64,000 nt of DNA, from NCBI RefSeq assembly GCF_051846935.1, contig NZ_JBPYCS010000015.1, forward strand, positions 1 through 64,000. Direction: 5' to 3'. The notes under the pieces were generated by a model. It made no database searches and was not told where the DNA came from. It saw only the letters and a list, made by a program, of their open reading frames with translations. The stretch is from JBPYCR01 sp051846935. Lineage in GTDB: Bacteria; Bacillota; Bacilli; Bacillales; Amphibacillaceae. The translations under genes were made by a program, and so were the position numbers. Shown piece by piece: positions 52,749 through 61,377 of the stretch; within the stretch, counting starts at the first letter, position 1; the number at the start of each line of letters is the position of its first letter.

Positions 52749-53612
52749 TCATTCATTCATTTCTTCACGTATCGCTTCATCGAAGTGGTGCCAAGCTTTT
52801 AATAAGGCGAATTGTACTTCTTTAGCTGATTTCTGATTGAGGTCTTGAAGAAGATCAGATGTCTTTTTATGTAATTGTATAAATGACTCTTTTTCGAGTG
52901 CTAGCTTATTTAATTTATCTTCCCAGGATGATTCGTTTAATTGGTGCGTCTCCAAAGCTTTCATAAAGTGCAGCCAAATTTCTTGAAATTGTAATACCAA
53001 CTGTTCTTCTTCTTCATTTAAATTAACGCGTACTGAATCAGTTGTCCACTGTTTAACAAATGCATCCAATCCTTGTTCTTTAATTTTTATTACTTGCCGG
53101 CTTGCCTTCTCTTTCGTTGTAAAAAGTCCAAGAATTACGTAAAATTCATCATCTCTATTCCATATAACACCATTATGCCCTTCTGTTTGAAACGTGTGTA
53201 ACCATTCCTCTGCATTCGGTTGTTCCTTAAAAACCCCACCCTGAATAACATACGCTTGCATAGACTTAATTTCAGTTTCTTTCCTATGATCTGAAGCACG
53301 ATTCGTCTTGCTCTCTTCTTCGTCATTTTCCTCTGTCGTTTGAATGGATGCCGGGCTTGTCCCAGGTGGTTCACTGTCATTTTTTACAGTTGTAAAAAGA
53401 TTAAGCATAATACTACCCAAAACTATTCCAATAGCCACCGCAGATATAACTGCTAAAAATATCGGCTTTATTTTAACCCAAAAACCATTGGAATGACGCT
53501 CTGTTTTTTTAAAACCGCTAGGCTCGTAATCACGTTGCCAATCAATAACTGGAGGGGATTCATTTTCCTTGCTTGTTGAATTCGTTTGTGGCTGTTTATT
53601 ATTGTTTTTCAT
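52749..53612 (-). CDS. spoIIB: SPOR domain membrane protein, SpoIIB-like
   Basis: The protein of about 287 residues has a hydrophilic N-terminus, a membrane helix (residues 52-73, IFLAVISAVAIGIVLGSIML), an acidic linker, and a SPOR domain (AYVIQGGVFKEQPNAEEW to DAFVKQWTT). SpoIIB helps septal peptidoglycan thinning during engulfment. Position between folC and radC matches B. subtilis spoIIB; comC and maf are absent. ATG 53612 is chosen over a GTG three codons earlier; neither has a good ribosome site. Confidence 0.8.
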   Translation of the reverse strand: MKNNNKQPQTNSTSKENESPPVIDWQRDYEPSGFKKTERHSNGFWVKIKPIFLAVISAVAIGIVLGSIMLNLFTTVKNDSEPPGTSPASIQTTEENDEEESKTNRASDHRKETEIKSMQAYVIQGGVFKEQPNAEEWLHTFQTEGHNGVIWNRDDEFYVILGLFTTKEKASRQVIKIKEQGLDAFVKQWTTDSVRVNLNEEEEQLVLQFQEIWLHFMKALETHQLNESSWEDKLNKLALEKESFIQLHKKTSDLLQDLNQKSAKEVQFALLKAWHHFDEAIREEMNE

Positions 53613-53724
53613 ATCGCCCACTCACTTTGCTAGAGTAATTTCTTTCAATCTAGCATATTTTATATAAAAAGTAAGGAACAATTTGTCACCATATAATTAA
53701 ATCGTTTTACAAAAAACGCGCTTA

Positions 53725-55005
53725 TTATTGATTTTTAGCTTGGCTAATATATTTTCTAGCTAGAGAGATAAAATGTAAAGACCCTGTAATATAATACTCC
53801 TTTTCACTCGTTTCTTTTATTATTTCATTTAGCAACCATTGCCAATCTTCAACGAACGTAAAGTTAGATTGAGCGTATTCGTCTTTTCCAGCCGCGCGCG
53901 GATGAGGGAATGTTGTAACAACGAGCGATGGAAACCATTCGTATAAATCGAGAAGCATTTGATCAATCGCTTTATCTTTGAAGGCTGCAAATATTACCTG
54001 TCGTTCTTTTGTTGGACGCATCGCGACAGTATGTAAAAAAGCGCGAATACTTGCTGGGTTATGCGCACCATCTAAAATTATTGTCGGATGGTTGTGGATT
54101 GTCTCAAACCGCCCTTCTATCGTTGTTGTCTTTAAACCTTCAATGTTTTTCTTCCAATTCATAGAAAACCCTTTATGTTCCAAAATTTCTAATGCCATCA
54201 AAGCAAGTGATGCATTGTGAGCTTGATGCTCCCCAGCAAGCTGAATGTCTGTTTTAAATGCATGTTCCCCCCCGCTCCATATAAACGATTGCTCGTTATA
54301 TTTTTGTGTTATTTGTTCGTATGTAAAATGCGTTCCAATCTGGAATAAACATGCATCTTTGTTTAAAGCCTCTTTTTTTATAACGTCTTCAACCGTTTGG
54401 CTAACAGTGCCTAATATAACAGGTCGTTGTTTTTTTATAATTCCTGCCTTATGATAAGCGACAGCAGTCGGAGTAGTACCTAAGAACGCAGTATGATCCA
54501 GCGCTATATTTGTTATTATCGAAAGTATTGGGGTTATACAATTCGTTGTATCCTCTCTCCCACCCATTCCTGCCTCAATAATTGTAACATGTAAATCTTT
54601 TTCTTTTTGAAAATATAAAAAAGCAACTACTGTCAATATTTCAAATTCTGTTGGTCCATTTTGTTGTTCATCCATTTTAAGAATAAACGGATAAAGACCA
54701 TTTATAATATCTAAAAACTCTTCTGATGAAATAGCAGCTTCATTTTTTTGTATATGTCCTAGCAGTCCAGTAAAGCTAGGGGAAGTAAAAACCCCAACAT
54801 TATATCCATTTTCACGTAATGCACGCTTAATAAACTGGACAGTTGAACCCTTTCCATTTGTTCCTGCGATATGAATTGCGTTCAGATCAGATTCTGGACT
54901 CCCTACAAGCTTTAACAAATACCGCATTCGTTCCAGTCCAGGCTTTATTCCAAGTGATTGTCGGTTTGTGAAAAAACGTTCAACTTGTATAAGCTCTTTA
55001 AACAT
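53725..55005 (-). CDS. folC: Folylpolyglutamate synthase / dihydrofolate synthase
   Basis: FolC adds glutamates to folates in the cytoplasm. The 426-residue Mur-ligase-like protein has the P-loop IHIAGTNGKGSTV near residue 45, EAGMGGREDTTN, the carbamylated-Lys region HYKAGIIKKQRPVI and DGAHNPAS. ATG 55005 has a weak GGTG upstream. It is divergent from the ATP-grasp gene pair, about 100 bp apart. Confidence 0.95.
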   Translation of the reverse strand: MFKELIQVERFFTNRQSLGIKPGLERMRYLLKLVGSPESDLNAIHIAGTNGKGSTVQFIKRALRENGYNVGVFTSPSFTGLLGHIQKNEAAISSEEFLDIINGLYPFILKMDEQQNGPTEFEILTVVAFLYFQKEKDLHVTIIEAGMGGREDTTNCITPILSIITNIALDHTAFLGTTPTAVAYHKAGIIKKQRPVILGTVSQTVEDVIKKEALNKDACLFQIGTHFTYEQITQKYNEQSFIWSGGEHAFKTDIQLAGEHQAHNASLALMALEILEHKGFSMNWKKNIEGLKTTTIEGRFETIHNHPTIILDGAHNPASIRAFLHTVAMRPTKERQVIFAAFKDKAIDQMLLDLYEWFPSLVVTTFPHPRAAGKDEYAQSNFTFVEDWQWLLNEIIKETSEKEYYITGSLHFISLARKYISQAKNQ

Positions 55006-55105
55006 TAAAGCACCACTTTTCTTTGTAAAAGGTCTTGTTTCTATTAGAATGATTATAGCAATGAAAAATATGGATAAGCAATTGATTTAGAGAGGAAAAC
55101 ACGAA

Positions 55106-56020
55106 GTGACATTACATGGATGGATCATATATAATGGGCAGCTTCCCGGACCAAAATTCCGTGAACTTGCAGAATGGATTCAAATAGCAGCTGCAAAACA
55201 GAGCAGTACAACAACAATTTTTAAAAACGATGAATTACATGCTCTTTTAGCAAAGAATGACTTGGATATAATACATAAAGAGCAACGTCTTCCTGACTAT
55301 GTTGTATTTACCGATAAAGATATATACTTAGCTAAACAGCTTGAATTACTAGGAGTTCGCCTGTTTAATAGCTCGGAAACGATTGCAATTAGCGATGACA
55401 AAATCACTACCTATCAAATGCTTGTAGCAAACAAACTCCCTGTTCCTGATACAATTATTGCTCCAAAAACGTTTTTTAATTCAAATACGGTTAACGAAAA
55501 TAGTATCGACTTAGCAATTAACAAGTTCGGCTTTCCGATGATCGTAAAAGAAGCATTCGGTTCCTTTGGTCAACAAGTTTATTTAATAGATAATAAAAAG
55601 GATCTCCTAAATAAAGTCGCAGCATTGCAAGGAAAGCCGTTTATGTTTCAAGCATTTGTATCCTCAAGCTATGGACAGGATTTGCGCTTACACGTAGTAG
55701 GTGATCAAGTAGTTGCCGCAATGAAGCGGACGTCCTTAAATGATTTTCGAGCAAACGTAAGTGCAGGGGGAACAATGGAAGCGTATCAGCCCTCTGAATC
55801 TGAGAGTAAAATGGCCATCGCTGCTGCAAAAGCAATTCATGCCGATTTCGCTGGCGTTGATTTATTAATCGGTGCAAACAATAGTCCGATTATTTGTGAA
55901 GTAAATTCAAATGCACATATTCGTAATATGTACGACTGTACGAAAATTAATGTTGCTGATGACATAATCGCATATATTTTAAAAATAATGAATGGCAGGA
56001 AGAAGAATCATGGGTTATAA
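55106..56020 (+). CDS. RimK-like ATP-grasp ligase, paralogue 1
   Basis: The 304-residue protein belongs to the RimK/ATP-grasp superfamily, which joins a carboxylate to an amine using ATP. The substrate is not recognised. The N-terminus HGWIIYNGQLPG is followed by a lid/ATP region (FPMIVKEAFGSFGQQVYLI), RLHVVGDQVVAAMKR, FRANVSAGGT, and the metal-binding end FAGVDLLIGANNSPIICEVN, with the Glu and Asn that bind Mg2+. The GTG at 55106 has GAGAGG ten bases upstream. It overlaps its downstream paralogue by 11 bases and is divergent from folC. Confidence 0.85.
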   Translation: MTLHGWIIYNGQLPGPKFRELAEWIQIAAAKQSSTTTIFKNDELHALLAKNDLDIIHKEQRLPDYVVFTDKDIYLAKQLELLGVRLFNSSETIAISDDKITTYQMLVANKLPVPDTIIAPKTFFNSNTVNENSIDLAINKFGFPMIVKEAFGSFGQQVYLIDNKKDLLNKVAALQGKPFMFQAFVSSSYGQDLRLHVVGDQVVAAMKRTSLNDFRANVSAGGTMEAYQPSESESKMAIAAAKAIHADFAGVDLLIGANNSPIICEVNSNAHIRNMYDCTKINVADDIIAYILKIMNGRKKNHGL

Positions 56021-56867
56021 TGGCTGGATTATTTATACTAAAAAAGATGCGGCAGAGAATAAAGCATATATAGACTGGTTTATTAAAGAGGCAGCATTGC
56101 AAAATGTCTCGCTCACGTTAATCGTACGAGAATATCTAAATCTAGGGATTATAAACAATCAACGTATCGTACAGTACCGTAATACAAGTGTCCAATTACC
56201 TGACTTTGCTGTTATTAGGACAATAGAACCGGTAATCCAAATGAACTTAATCGGATTGGGAGTAAAGGTGTTCAATAAATTGAACGTTGCAATGCTGACG
56301 AACCATAAAGCATGGACGTATCAAGAAGTAAGCAGTTTAAACATACCGATGGTAGATACTATTTTCTGTACGAAAAATATAGAACAATGTTATCCTCCTT
56401 TTCCGTTCCCTTTTGTCGTTAAAGAAGCTACAGGTCGTAGTGGAAAACAAGTTTTTTATATTTCGAATGAACAGGAATGGGAAAATTGCCGAAACAGCTT
56501 GCAATCAACTGATTATATCGTACAAACTTGTAACGTTAAGCTCGGTTGTGATGTTCGTGTATTTGTAATTGGTAAAGAAATAATTGGGGCGGTATTAAGA
56601 AAAAACGAGCATGATTTTAGAGCCAACTATAAGCTTGGTGGAACAGCTACGTGGTATCCTCTTAATTATAAGGAACGCATTTTAATACAAAAAATAATCG
56701 ATCATTTCGATTTTGATTTAGTCGGAATTGATTTTTTAATTGGAAATAACGGCCAATTACTTTTTAATGAAATTGAGGATGTTGTTGGTTCAAGAATTTT
56801 AAGTGCCGTAAGCGATATTAACCTATTAAAAACGTACGTTACACATATTAAAAATCAATTGGCGTAA
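56010..56867 (+). CDS. RimK-like ATP-grasp ligase, paralogue 2
   Basis: The 285-residue protein resembles its upstream neighbour: NGWIIYTKK at the N-terminus, FPFVVKEATGRSGKQVFYIS, LGCDVRVFVIGKEIIGAVLR, FRANYKLGGT and LVGIDFLIGNNG. The metal-binding end differs, reading NEIEDVVGSRIL where paralogue 1 has CEVNSNAH, so the Asn is replaced by Glu. ATG 56010 follows AGGAAG. The pair is likely one operon. Related acceptor substrates, or a heteromeric complex, are possible but not shown. Confidence 0.82.
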   Translation: MGYNGWIIYTKKDAAENKAYIDWFIKEAALQNVSLTLIVREYLNLGIINNQRIVQYRNTSVQLPDFAVIRTIEPVIQMNLIGLGVKVFNKLNVAMLTNHKAWTYQEVSSLNIPMVDTIFCTKNIEQCYPPFPFPFVVKEATGRSGKQVFYISNEQEWENCRNSLQSTDYIVQTCNVKLGCDVRVFVIGKEIIGAVLRKNEHDFRANYKLGGTATWYPLNYKERILIQKIIDHFDFDLVGIDFLIGNNGQLLFNEIEDVVGSRILSAVSDINLLKTYVTHIKNQLA

Positions 56868-56913
56868 TTGTTTGCTATGACATAAATGGATTAAAGACAA
56901 ATAGGTTAATCAT

Positions 56914-56960
56914 AATGACGTTGGTCGAAAATCCACTTAAAATAGTTGACCAACGTCATT
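56914..56960 (+). terminator. Perfect 13-bp hairpin after the ATP-grasp pair
   Basis: AATGACGTTGGTC pairs with GACCAACGTCATT around a 21-base loop. The arms share ATGACGTTGGT with the ends of repeat family 2, so it may be a minimal or excised derivative now serving as a terminator. The following T-run is short. Confidence 0.5.
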
Positions 56961-56974
56961 TGCCAAAGAAACAA

Positions 56975-57025
56975 ATTAAAAAGATATGGTTCCGACTTAT
57001 CAACAAAATGATAAGCTGGAACCAT
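56975..57025 (-). terminator. Terminator of valS
   Basis: On the minus strand ATGGTTCC, two bases, CTTATCA pairs with its complement around six bases, followed by ATCTTTTTAATT. Confidence 0.8.
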
Positions 57026-57066
57026 TAAACTTCGTTAAAGCTAAATATGCAGCCTCTTTTTTTCCA

Positions 57067-59712
57067 TTACTTCCCTTTTAATTCATTCAATCGTTGTTGT
57101 ACTTTTTTCTGCTTATCTACGTAATCTGTTTCTTTCCGTTTTTCTTCTTCAACTACGTGCTCTGGTGCTTTGTTAACAAACCCAGTATTTGTTAATTTCT
57201 TTTGAACGCGCTCCACTTCTTTAGTCCATTTTTCTAACTCTTTTTCAAGCCGTTCAATTTCTTTATCAAAATCAATGAGCCCCTCTAAAGGAAGGTAGAT
57301 TTCTGCGCCCGTTACCACTGCTGACATAGCTTTTTCCGGAACATCGATGGCAGAGGCTATTTTTAAAGTGCTCGGATTACAAAACTTTTCTAAATAAATC
57401 CGTTCGCTTTCAAGCTCTCTAACGATCTCATCATTTTCTGCTTGAATAAGCATCGTAACTTGCTTAGACATTGGCGTGTCTACCTCGGCACGGATTGTAC
57501 GAACAGATTTTATAATGGACACTAAACGATCCATTTCGCGGGCAGCCTCTTGATTATGAAACGCTTCGTCTACTACTGGCCATTCGGCGATCGTAATCGA
57601 TTGTCCTTCATGTGGCAGCTGCTGCCATATTTCTTCTGTAATAAACGGCATATATGGGTGCAGCATTCGCATCGTTTGATCTAAAACATGTGCTAGTACG
57701 GATTTCGTTGTCTGTTTATCCGCTTCATTTTCTCCATATAAAGGTAGCTTCGCCATCTCAATATACCAGTCACACAGATCGTCCCAAATAAAATTATACA
57801 AGTAACGTCCTGCTTCACCAAATTCATATTTATTCGTGTTTTTAGTTACATGGTCAATTGTTTCATTTAACCGAGTAAGTATCCATTGATCTGCAAGGCT
57901 TAAATTTCCTGATAAGTCAATATCTTCATAGGTAAACCCGTCTAAATTCATTATTGCAAAACGAGATGCGTTCCAAACTTTGTTTGCAAAATTCCATGTA
58001 GATTCAACCTTTTCCCAATAAAAGCGTAGGTCTTGTCCTGGAGTCGAGCCAGTTAATAAGAAATAACGCAAAGAGTCTGCACCATACTTTTCAATAACAT
58101 CCATAGGGTCGACACCATTCCCAAGCGATTTACTCATTTTACGTCCTTCCGAGTCACGGATTAATCCATGAATAAGTACGTCTTTAAATGGCCGTTCTCC
58201 AGTAAATTCTTTGGATTGAAAGATCATGCGTGCTACCCAGAAAAAAATTATATCGTATCCCGTTACAAGTACGTCGGTTGGAAAGTACCGTTTAAAGTCC
58301 TCCGCATTTTCATCCGGCCATCCCATTGTAGAAAAAGGCCATAAAGCTGAAGAGAACCATGTATCGAGTACATCTTCATCTTGATCCCAATTCTCACGAT
58401 CTGAAGGTGGTTCCTTTCCAACATACACTTCTTTCGTATCTTTATGATACCAAGCCGGAATCCGATGTCCCCACCACAATTGACGAGAAATACACCAATC
58501 TCTAATATTGTCCATCCAATGTAAATATGTTTTTTCAAATCTTTCAGGAACAAAGTTTACTTTTTCTTCACTACGTTGTAATTCAACGGCTGCATCTGCA
58601 AGTGGTTGCATATGAACAAACCATTGTGTTGATAAATATGGCTCTACGACTGCACCGCTACGCTCGGAATGTCCGACTTGATGCGTATGATCCTCAACCT
58701 TAAACAATACCCCCATGTCCTGCAAATCTTTTACAATGTGTTTGCGACATTCGAAACGATCCATTCCTTCATATTTTCCAGCATTTTCATTCATTGTCCC
58801 ATCTTCATGCATTACTAAAATACGTTCTAAGTTATGTCGATTACCAATTTCAAAATCGTTTGGATCATGTGCAGGTGTTATTTTTACGGCGCCAGAACCG
58901 AATTCCATATCGACATAATCGTCTGCCACAATCTCTATTTCTCTACCGACAATTGGCAAGACGATCTTTTTACCGATTAAATGCTTATATCGCTCATCTT
59001 TTGGGTGAACAGCAACTGCTGTATCGCCTAACATCGTTTCTGGTCGAGTTGTAGCAATTTCAATTGATTCGTCGCTTCCCTTTAACGGATAACGCATATG
59101 GTAGAACTTTCCTTGTACTTCTTCATAAATTACTTCAATATCCGATAGTGCCGTTTTTGTTTGCGGGTCCCAATTAATAATATATTCGCCACGATAAATT
59201 AAGCCTTTTTCATATAATTTTATGAAAACCTCCTGAACCGCGCTAGATAAACCATCATCAAGCGTAAATCGCTCACGAGAATAATCCAAGCCGAGGCCAA
59301 GCTTTCCCCACTGATCTCGAATAAACGCCGCATATTCTTCCTTCCATTCCCAACTCGTCTCTAAAAACTTCTCCCTACCAAGCTCGTATCTTGTTTGATT
59401 ACGCTCTTTTAGTTTAGCCTCTACTTTTGCTTGTGTAGCTATTCCAGCATGATCCATACCCGGAAGCCATAACACATCATACCCTTGCATTCGCTTCATT
59501 CGAGCAATTGTATCTTGCATTGTTGTATCCCAAGCATGTCCTAAATGCAATCGCCCGGTGACATTAGGTGGAGGTATAACAATTGTAAATGGTTCCTTGT
59601 CTTCTGAACCACTTGCTTCAAAAAACTTCCCCTTAATCCAAAATTCATACCGCCCAGACTCCACCGTTTCGGGATCGTATTTCGGCGGAAGAAACGCCTG
59701 TTTTCCTTCCAT
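57067..59712 (-). CDS. valS: Valyl-tRNA synthetase
   Basis: ValS charges tRNA-Val and edits mischarged Thr. The 881-residue class I enzyme has the HIGH motif as PPNVTGRLHLGHAWD near residue 50, the KMSKS motif as GRKMSKSLGNG, a CP1 editing domain, anticodon-binding domain, and a C-terminal coiled-coil arm (about residues 815-880). ATG 59712 follows AAGGAGG. It is preceded by a T-box and a long gap to spoVID-ysxE. Confidence 0.97.
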   Translation of the reverse strand: MEGKQAFLPPKYDPETVESGRYEFWIKGKFFEASGSEDKEPFTIVIPPPNVTGRLHLGHAWDTTMQDTIARMKRMQGYDVLWLPGMDHAGIATQAKVEAKLKERNQTRYELGREKFLETSWEWKEEYAAFIRDQWGKLGLGLDYSRERFTLDDGLSSAVQEVFIKLYEKGLIYRGEYIINWDPQTKTALSDIEVIYEEVQGKFYHMRYPLKGSDESIEIATTRPETMLGDTAVAVHPKDERYKHLIGKKIVLPIVGREIEIVADDYVDMEFGSGAVKITPAHDPNDFEIGNRHNLERILVMHEDGTMNENAGKYEGMDRFECRKHIVKDLQDMGVLFKVEDHTHQVGHSERSGAVVEPYLSTQWFVHMQPLADAAVELQRSEEKVNFVPERFEKTYLHWMDNIRDWCISRQLWWGHRIPAWYHKDTKEVYVGKEPPSDRENWDQDEDVLDTWFSSALWPFSTMGWPDENAEDFKRYFPTDVLVTGYDIIFFWVARMIFQSKEFTGERPFKDVLIHGLIRDSEGRKMSKSLGNGVDPMDVIEKYGADSLRYFLLTGSTPGQDLRFYWEKVESTWNFANKVWNASRFAIMNLDGFTYEDIDLSGNLSLADQWILTRLNETIDHVTKNTNKYEFGEAGRYLYNFIWDDLCDWYIEMAKLPLYGENEADKQTTKSVLAHVLDQTMRMLHPYMPFITEEIWQQLPHEGQSITIAEWPVVDEAFHNQEAAREMDRLVSIIKSVRTIRAEVDTPMSKQVTMLIQAENDEIVRELESERIYLEKFCNPSTLKIASAIDVPEKAMSAVVTGAEIYLPLEGLIDFDKEIERLEKELEKWTKEVERVQKKLTNTGFVNKAPEHVVEEEKRKETDYVDKQKKVQQRLNELKGK

Positions 59713-59749
59713 ATGTACTTCCTCCTTCAATTTTTCCATTATTTCCATT

Positions 59750-60055
59750 AAAAAAATCTTTTCTCCCTATAATAAAGGACGAAAAGATTTAAATTCCGTG
59801 TTACCACCTTTGTTTGCAAATGAAATGCATTGATACTCATTTCATTATACACACTCAATCATTGATAACGGATATCGATCCGACATTCTTCTACTCCTAG
59901 TTCAAAGAAGTTGCATCAAGGGTGACTTCTAAAACATTTTTCCAGAAAACTCCCACCATTGTTTTCCTCTCTGTTGGATAATTGTTTTATACTAATCCCT
60001 TTCATTTGCATTACGGGATGAAATTACATCTATTTTAACCAGTTTTCTAAATAAA
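59750..60055 (-). promoter_or_regulatory. T-box leader of valS
   Basis: On the minus strand AAGGTGGTAACACGG (around 59797-59811) is the T-box core, followed by a terminator of AAATCTTTTC with GAAAAGATTT and a T-run (59751-59793). In the context TTTAGAAGTCACCC, GTC (59926-59924) is the probable valine specifier. A second GTC near 59884 is less well placed. Confidence 0.88.
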
Positions 60056-60140
60056 TGCAACTTTAATACGAATGAACGCACGGTGTAGCTTATGCTAGTC
60101 ATATAATACTTAAAGAAATTAAAAAAGTGAGGTGTCTTAT

Positions 60141-60329
60141 GTGGCGCGCCATTATCGCTATCGTTTACCACCGTGGTGCAGACATTGTATTCATGTCATA
60201 GAAAACTGTACATTACCAATATTAATCTTCCAATTGATACGTACACTATTTTTTCCAACGACATTTGACGTATTTTTACTCGGACTATTAGTTGGGCTAT
60301 TTATTGCATTTTATTTAGAATGGATTTAA
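60141..60329 (+). CDS. Small two-helix membrane protein (62 aa)
   Basis: The protein starts MARHYRYRLPPWCRHCIHV and then has two hydrophobic segments (about residues 27-42 and 45-60) separated by TTFD. The GTG at 60141 has GAGGTG six bases upstream; a GTG at 60132 is too close to the site. It is divergent from valS and its last 15 bases overlap the 3' end of ysxE on the other strand. Basic N-terminus and paired Cys (WCRHC) are notable. The function is not known. It resembles small conserved Bacillaceae proteins but I cannot name a family. Confidence 0.6.
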   Translation: MARHYRYRLPPWCRHCIHVIENCTLPILIFQLIRTLFFPTTFDVFLLGLLVGLFIAFYLEWI

Positions 60330-61301
60330 TTGAAAGTCTAATTCCAATATATTATTCCATTCTATCCCAAAATTAATTTTGCGAAAGGATTTCTCCAGTA
60401 GCTGAACGTGTTCAAGCATTGTCCGATCCATCGTCTTGTTTGAGTATTCCTTAATTAACTCGATATAATCTACCGGATTTAATAAATGAATTAGTAAATA
60501 ATATAATTCGCTCAATGACAGCTTATTATAGGTCGTATATTCATCATATGCTAGCTTTAATTGCTCTGCTGATGCACCGTTATTTTGAATCTCATCACAA
60601 AATAAAGCTAGCAAGTCGACCATTGGTTGATCGTAATAGCTTTGCTCCCAATTTATTAAATATGTCATATTATTTGTTATAAAATGGCTTCTCGTTATAT
60701 TTCGATGACATAAGCTTATACTCCATTCTTTTGTAGTCGATATTTCTTGTAAAAAACGTTCCACATGTTCTAGTGTAAGTTTAATTGCCTGCTCAACCTT
60801 ATGAAAGTGTGTGCATACTTGGAGTTCAATAGGTGACATGAAATGCACGCTTTCAAACTGTTCTATATAGTGAATAAGGCGTCTTTGTAATTGACTACAA
60901 GCAGATCTATAGGCAGCAAACTGTCTAGGAATATCTTCGTTCTCTACATTATATTTTTTTTTAGTTTTTTGATGAATTTCACCTAAACAACTGAACATTT
61001 GGCCCAATGTTACTTGTTCTGTTTCATTTATCCACGGTGTTAAATAATAGATGTCAGAATTTTTTCTAACGTATAATTGATTCTGTTTTGTTAGGAAAAC
61101 AGGCGGAATACACGTTAAATGATAGTAATGTGCTTCATGAAGCACATTTACCCAGTTTTTCAATGTGGCATTTGTTAAAGAACTTTTCTTTAATGCGAAA
61201 AAATAACCTTGATCCTGGATTTTATAAACGTTTGAACTATTCGCTGTTACGTGCTCAGGTGTAATCCCATATGTATTGCATATGTCATAGATTTCGGCCA
61301 T
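60315..61301 (-). CDS. ysxE: CotS-family spore coat kinase-like protein YsxE
   Basis: The 328-residue protein is a phosphotransferase-fold member of the CotS/YsxE/YutH spore coat family. Features are ITPEHVTANSSNVYKIQ (degenerate ATP loop), FFALKKS with the expected Lys, WSISLCHRNITRSHFI as the catalytic loop with HRN, and INWEQSYYDQPMVDLLALF as the metal region with the first Asp replaced by Glu-Gln context. Kinase activity is therefore doubtful. It is downstream of spoVID in the B. subtilis order. Confidence 0.9.
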   Translation of the reverse strand: MAEIYDICNTYGITPEHVTANSSNVYKIQDQGYFFALKKSSLTNATLKNWVNVLHEAHYYHLTCIPPVFLTKQNQLYVRKNSDIYYLTPWINETEQVTLGQMFSCLGEIHQKTKKKYNVENEDIPRQFAAYRSACSQLQRRLIHYIEQFESVHFMSPIELQVCTHFHKVEQAIKLTLEHVERFLQEISTTKEWSISLCHRNITRSHFITNNMTYLINWEQSYYDQPMVDLLALFCDEIQNNGASAEQLKLAYDEYTTYNKLSLSELYYLLIHLLNPVDYIELIKEYSNKTMDRTMLEHVQLLEKSFRKINFGIEWNNILELDFQLNPF

Positions 61302-61326
61302 TTTATCAGCTCCTTACTCAATCAAT

Positions 61327-61377
61327 AAAAGAAAGTATACACCCCCCTTGAATTGGTCAACTAAGGGGGATGTGTAT
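61327..61377 (-). terminator. Hairpin between spoVID and ysxE
   Basis: On the minus strand ATACACATCCCCCTT pairs with AAGGGGGGTGTAT (one bulge) and is followed by ACTTTCTTTTATT. It starts right after the spoVID stop and may lower ysxE expression relative to spoVID. Confidence 0.75.
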
